DNA of 24,975 bases, taken from assembly GCA_016281675.1 (NCBI GenBank), contig JAEEJD010000086.1, positions 1-24,975 on the forward strand, written 5' to 3'. Each line of letters opens with the position of its first letter. The first letter of the stretch is position 1. The notes under the pieces were generated by a model. That model had not been told where the DNA came from. It was given only the letters and a program-made list of their open reading frames with translations, and made no database searches. Below are positions 23,324 to 24,975 of this stretch, piece by piece. Both the position numbers and the translations under genes were made by a program. This DNA is from Lachnospiraceae bacterium. GTDB lineage: Bacteria > Bacillota_A > Clostridia > Lachnospirales > Lachnospiraceae.

Positions 23324-24975
23324 ATGAAAGAAAACGTTATATACATCGACCGCAACTGGAAGTTTGACGACGAGTTTACGGAGGATATGACCGATCCGAG
23401 ATACGATGAATCGTTGATGGAGGATGTCATCATTCCGCATTCGGTCAGACAGATGCCGCTGCATTACTTTGATGAGAGCATTTATCAGACAGTCAGCTGC
23501 TACAGAAGGCATTTTACGGCTCAGAAGGACTGGAAGGACATGGTCGTTCTGCTCACATTCGAAGGGGTGGCGCATGAGGCGCAGGTCTATATAAACGGCA
23601 AAAAGGCCTCAACGCATACGTGCGGCTATACGGCATTTACCGTAGATATAAGCAAATATCTCGATTACGGCAACGACAATGTGATAGCCGTTCGTGTTGA
23701 CAGCCGTGAGACGCTCAATCAGCCGCCTTTCGGTTTTGCGATCGATTACATGACCTATGGCGGGATATACAGGGACGTTTACCTGGAGGTAAAATCACCT
23801 TCCTACATTTCGCGGACAGCGATAGACACAAAGCTGACCGACAGATATGAGCAGGACGGAAAGCTTTTTTGCAAAAAGGGTGCCGTTGTAACGAAGGTTT
23901 ATACCGAGGGGGCAACGGACGGATACAGGATGGTGACTTACATCCGCAAAAAGGGTGAGGAAGCATTTACAAGATCATCCGAAACGGAAACGGTGAACGG
24001 TTATACGGAGACGATACTTCGCGCCGACGACGTTGAACTTTGGGATCCCGATAATCCTGCACTTTATGAGCAGAAGATAGAACTTATCAATGCGCAGGGT
24101 GTAATAGTCGACAGACACACGGATACGTTTGGGTTCAGAAAGGCCGTGTTCAAACCGAACGGATTCTTCATAAACGGGCGAAGACTCAAGATCAGAGGTC
24201 TTAACCGTCATCAGTCGTATGCATATGTCGGATATGCCATGCCCGATTCGATGCAGGAACTTGATGCGGTGATCCTCAAAGACAAGCTCGGGGTCAATGC
24301 GGTCAGAACTTCACACTATCCGCAGGCGCAGAGTTTTCTCGACAAGTGCGATGAGACAGGTCTTATGGTGTTCACTGAGATACCCGGATGGCAGCATATC
24401 GGCGACGACGAGTGGAAGGATAAGGCGGTCGACAACGTTAGGGACATGATCCGCCAAAACATCAATCATCCTTCGATAATACTTTGGGGTGTCAGGATAA
24501 ACGAGTCGACGGATGACGAGGAATTCTATGCCCGCACGAATGCCATGGCTCATGCCGAGGATCCGTCAAGACAGACCGGAGGGGTTCGCTGCTATAAAAA
24601 GGGTGACTTCCAGGAGGATGTGTTTACATACAATGATTTTTCGCACTGCGGAAATAATGCCGGAGCAGAGAGGAAATCGTCGGTAACACCTGATATCGGC
24701 AAGCCCTATCTTGTGACCGAATACAACGGTCATATGTTCCCGACAAAGGCGTTTGACTGCGAGGATCACAGGACAGAGCATATGCTCCGCCACGCGAGAG
24801 TGCTGAATGACGTCGCAAAGGCCGATGACATCACGGGATCGTTCGGATGGTGCATGTTTGACTACAACACGCATAAGGACTTCGGAAGCGGGGACAGGAT
24901 ATGTTATCACGGAGTGTGCGACATATTCAGAAATCCCAAGCTTGCGGCACACGTATACAGGGCACAGCAGGAAGA
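23324..24975 (+). CDS. glycoside hydrolase family 2, beta-galactosidase-like (3' truncated by window)
   Basis: The frame is open from ATG 23324 (GGAGGT at 23312-23317) to the window edge, showing 550 residues. Domain order is the GH2 pattern: a jelly-roll sugar-binding domain (about 1-170, with PFGFAIDYMTYGGIYRDV), an immunoglobulin-like domain, then the TIM barrel starting near FFINGRRLKIRGLNRHQ. The acid/base is Glu394 in WGVRINES and the likely nucleophile is Glu466 in LVTEYNGH. Further on, SFGWCMFDYNTHKDFG and DRICYHGVCDIFR are typical of GH2 enzymes annotated as beta-galactosidases. No signal peptide is seen, so it acts in the cytoplasm on imported sugar. Its divergent pairing with galK-galT argues for galactose release, though beta-glucuronidase or other GH2 activities are not excluded by sequence alone. 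Confidence 0.9.
   Translation, partial: MKENVIYIDRNWKFDDEFTEDMTDPRYDESLMEDVIIPHSVRQMPLHYFDESIYQTVSCYRRHFTAQKDWKDMVVLLTFEGVAHEAQVYINGKKASTHTCGYTAFTVDISKYLDYGNDNVIAVRVDSRETLNQPPFGFAIDYMTYGGIYRDVYLEVKSPSYISRTAIDTKLTDRYEQDGKLFCKKGAVVTKVYTEGATDGYRMVTYIRKKGEEAFTRSSETETVNGYTETILRADDVELWDPDNPALYEQKIELINAQGVIVDRHTDTFGFRKAVFKPNGFFINGRRLKIRGLNRHQSYAYVGYAMPDSMQELDAVILKDKLGVNAVRTSHYPQAQSFLDKCDETGLMVFTEIPGWQHIGDDEWKDKAVDNVRDMIRQNINHPSIILWGVRINESTDDEEFYARTNAMAHAEDPSRQTGGVRCYKKGDFQEDVFTYNDFSHCGNNAGAERKSSVTPDIGKPYLVTEYNGHMFPTKAFDCEDHRTEHMLRHARVLNDVAKADDITGSFGWCMFDYNTHKDFGSGDRICYHGVCDIFRNPKLAAHVYRAQQE

Overview
The window looks like a chromosomal segment of an anaerobic, carbohydrate-using Clostridia bacterium, most likely a Lachnospiraceae member of the Butyrivibrio type. 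This is inferred from gene content and moderate GC (near 50% in most genes), not from a marker gene. Supporting features are AddAB instead of RecBCD, a type III glutamine synthetase, a Firmicutes-type (class 2) GalT, a TPP-riboswitch-controlled ThiT, and a CUT1 sugar ABC transporter with no ATPase of its own nearby. No tRNA, rRNA, CRISPR array, insertion sequence or phage gene is visible. The genome content is essentially housekeeping and sugar metabolism.

Layout. (1) 1-2380: the 3' end of a sugar-binding protein gene, a strong terminator, an internal extended -10 promoter, then two CUT1 sugar permeases closed by a second strong terminator. (2) 2421-3920 (minus): an isolated multi-pass membrane glycosyltransferase-like protein starting with TTG. 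(3) 3952-4001: two divergent promoters whose -10 boxes overlap. (4) 4037-11221 (plus): a tight seven-gene run of a 158-residue protein of unknown function, a class I/II aminotransferase, HisC-type aminotransferase, a COG2426-type membrane protein, Hsp33, DapF and glutamine synthetase III. Its theme is amino-acid and nitrogen metabolism, with a redox chaperone inside. (5) 11211-11881 (minus): thiT with its TPP riboswitch and promoter, converging on and overlapping glnN. (6) 11911-19009 (plus): addB-addA, overlapping by 8 bp. (7) 18960-23216 (minus): galK-galT-rarA, with rarA converging on addA over 50 bp. (8) 23324 to the edge (plus): a GH2 family beta-galactosidase-like gene, divergent from galK and truncated by the window.

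How the genes fit together. The GH2 enzyme probably releases galactose from a beta-galactoside. GalK phosphorylates it and GalT moves it into UDP-galactose, so this divergent locus forms the front end of a Leloir pathway. GalE is not in the window. AddAB (double-strand break end processing) and RarA (stalled-fork processing) are neighbours on opposite strands, but RarA appears to be transcribed and translated behind galT.

I found no convincing new multi-gene system. The points most worth a second look are the overlapping divergent promoters at 3952-4001, the TPP riboswitch that runs into the thiT ribosome binding site, the gal-rarA coupling, the two convergent gene overlaps that leave no room for terminators, the degenerate P-loop and the AT-rich patch in AddB, and the unknown protein that leads the nitrogen-metabolism run.
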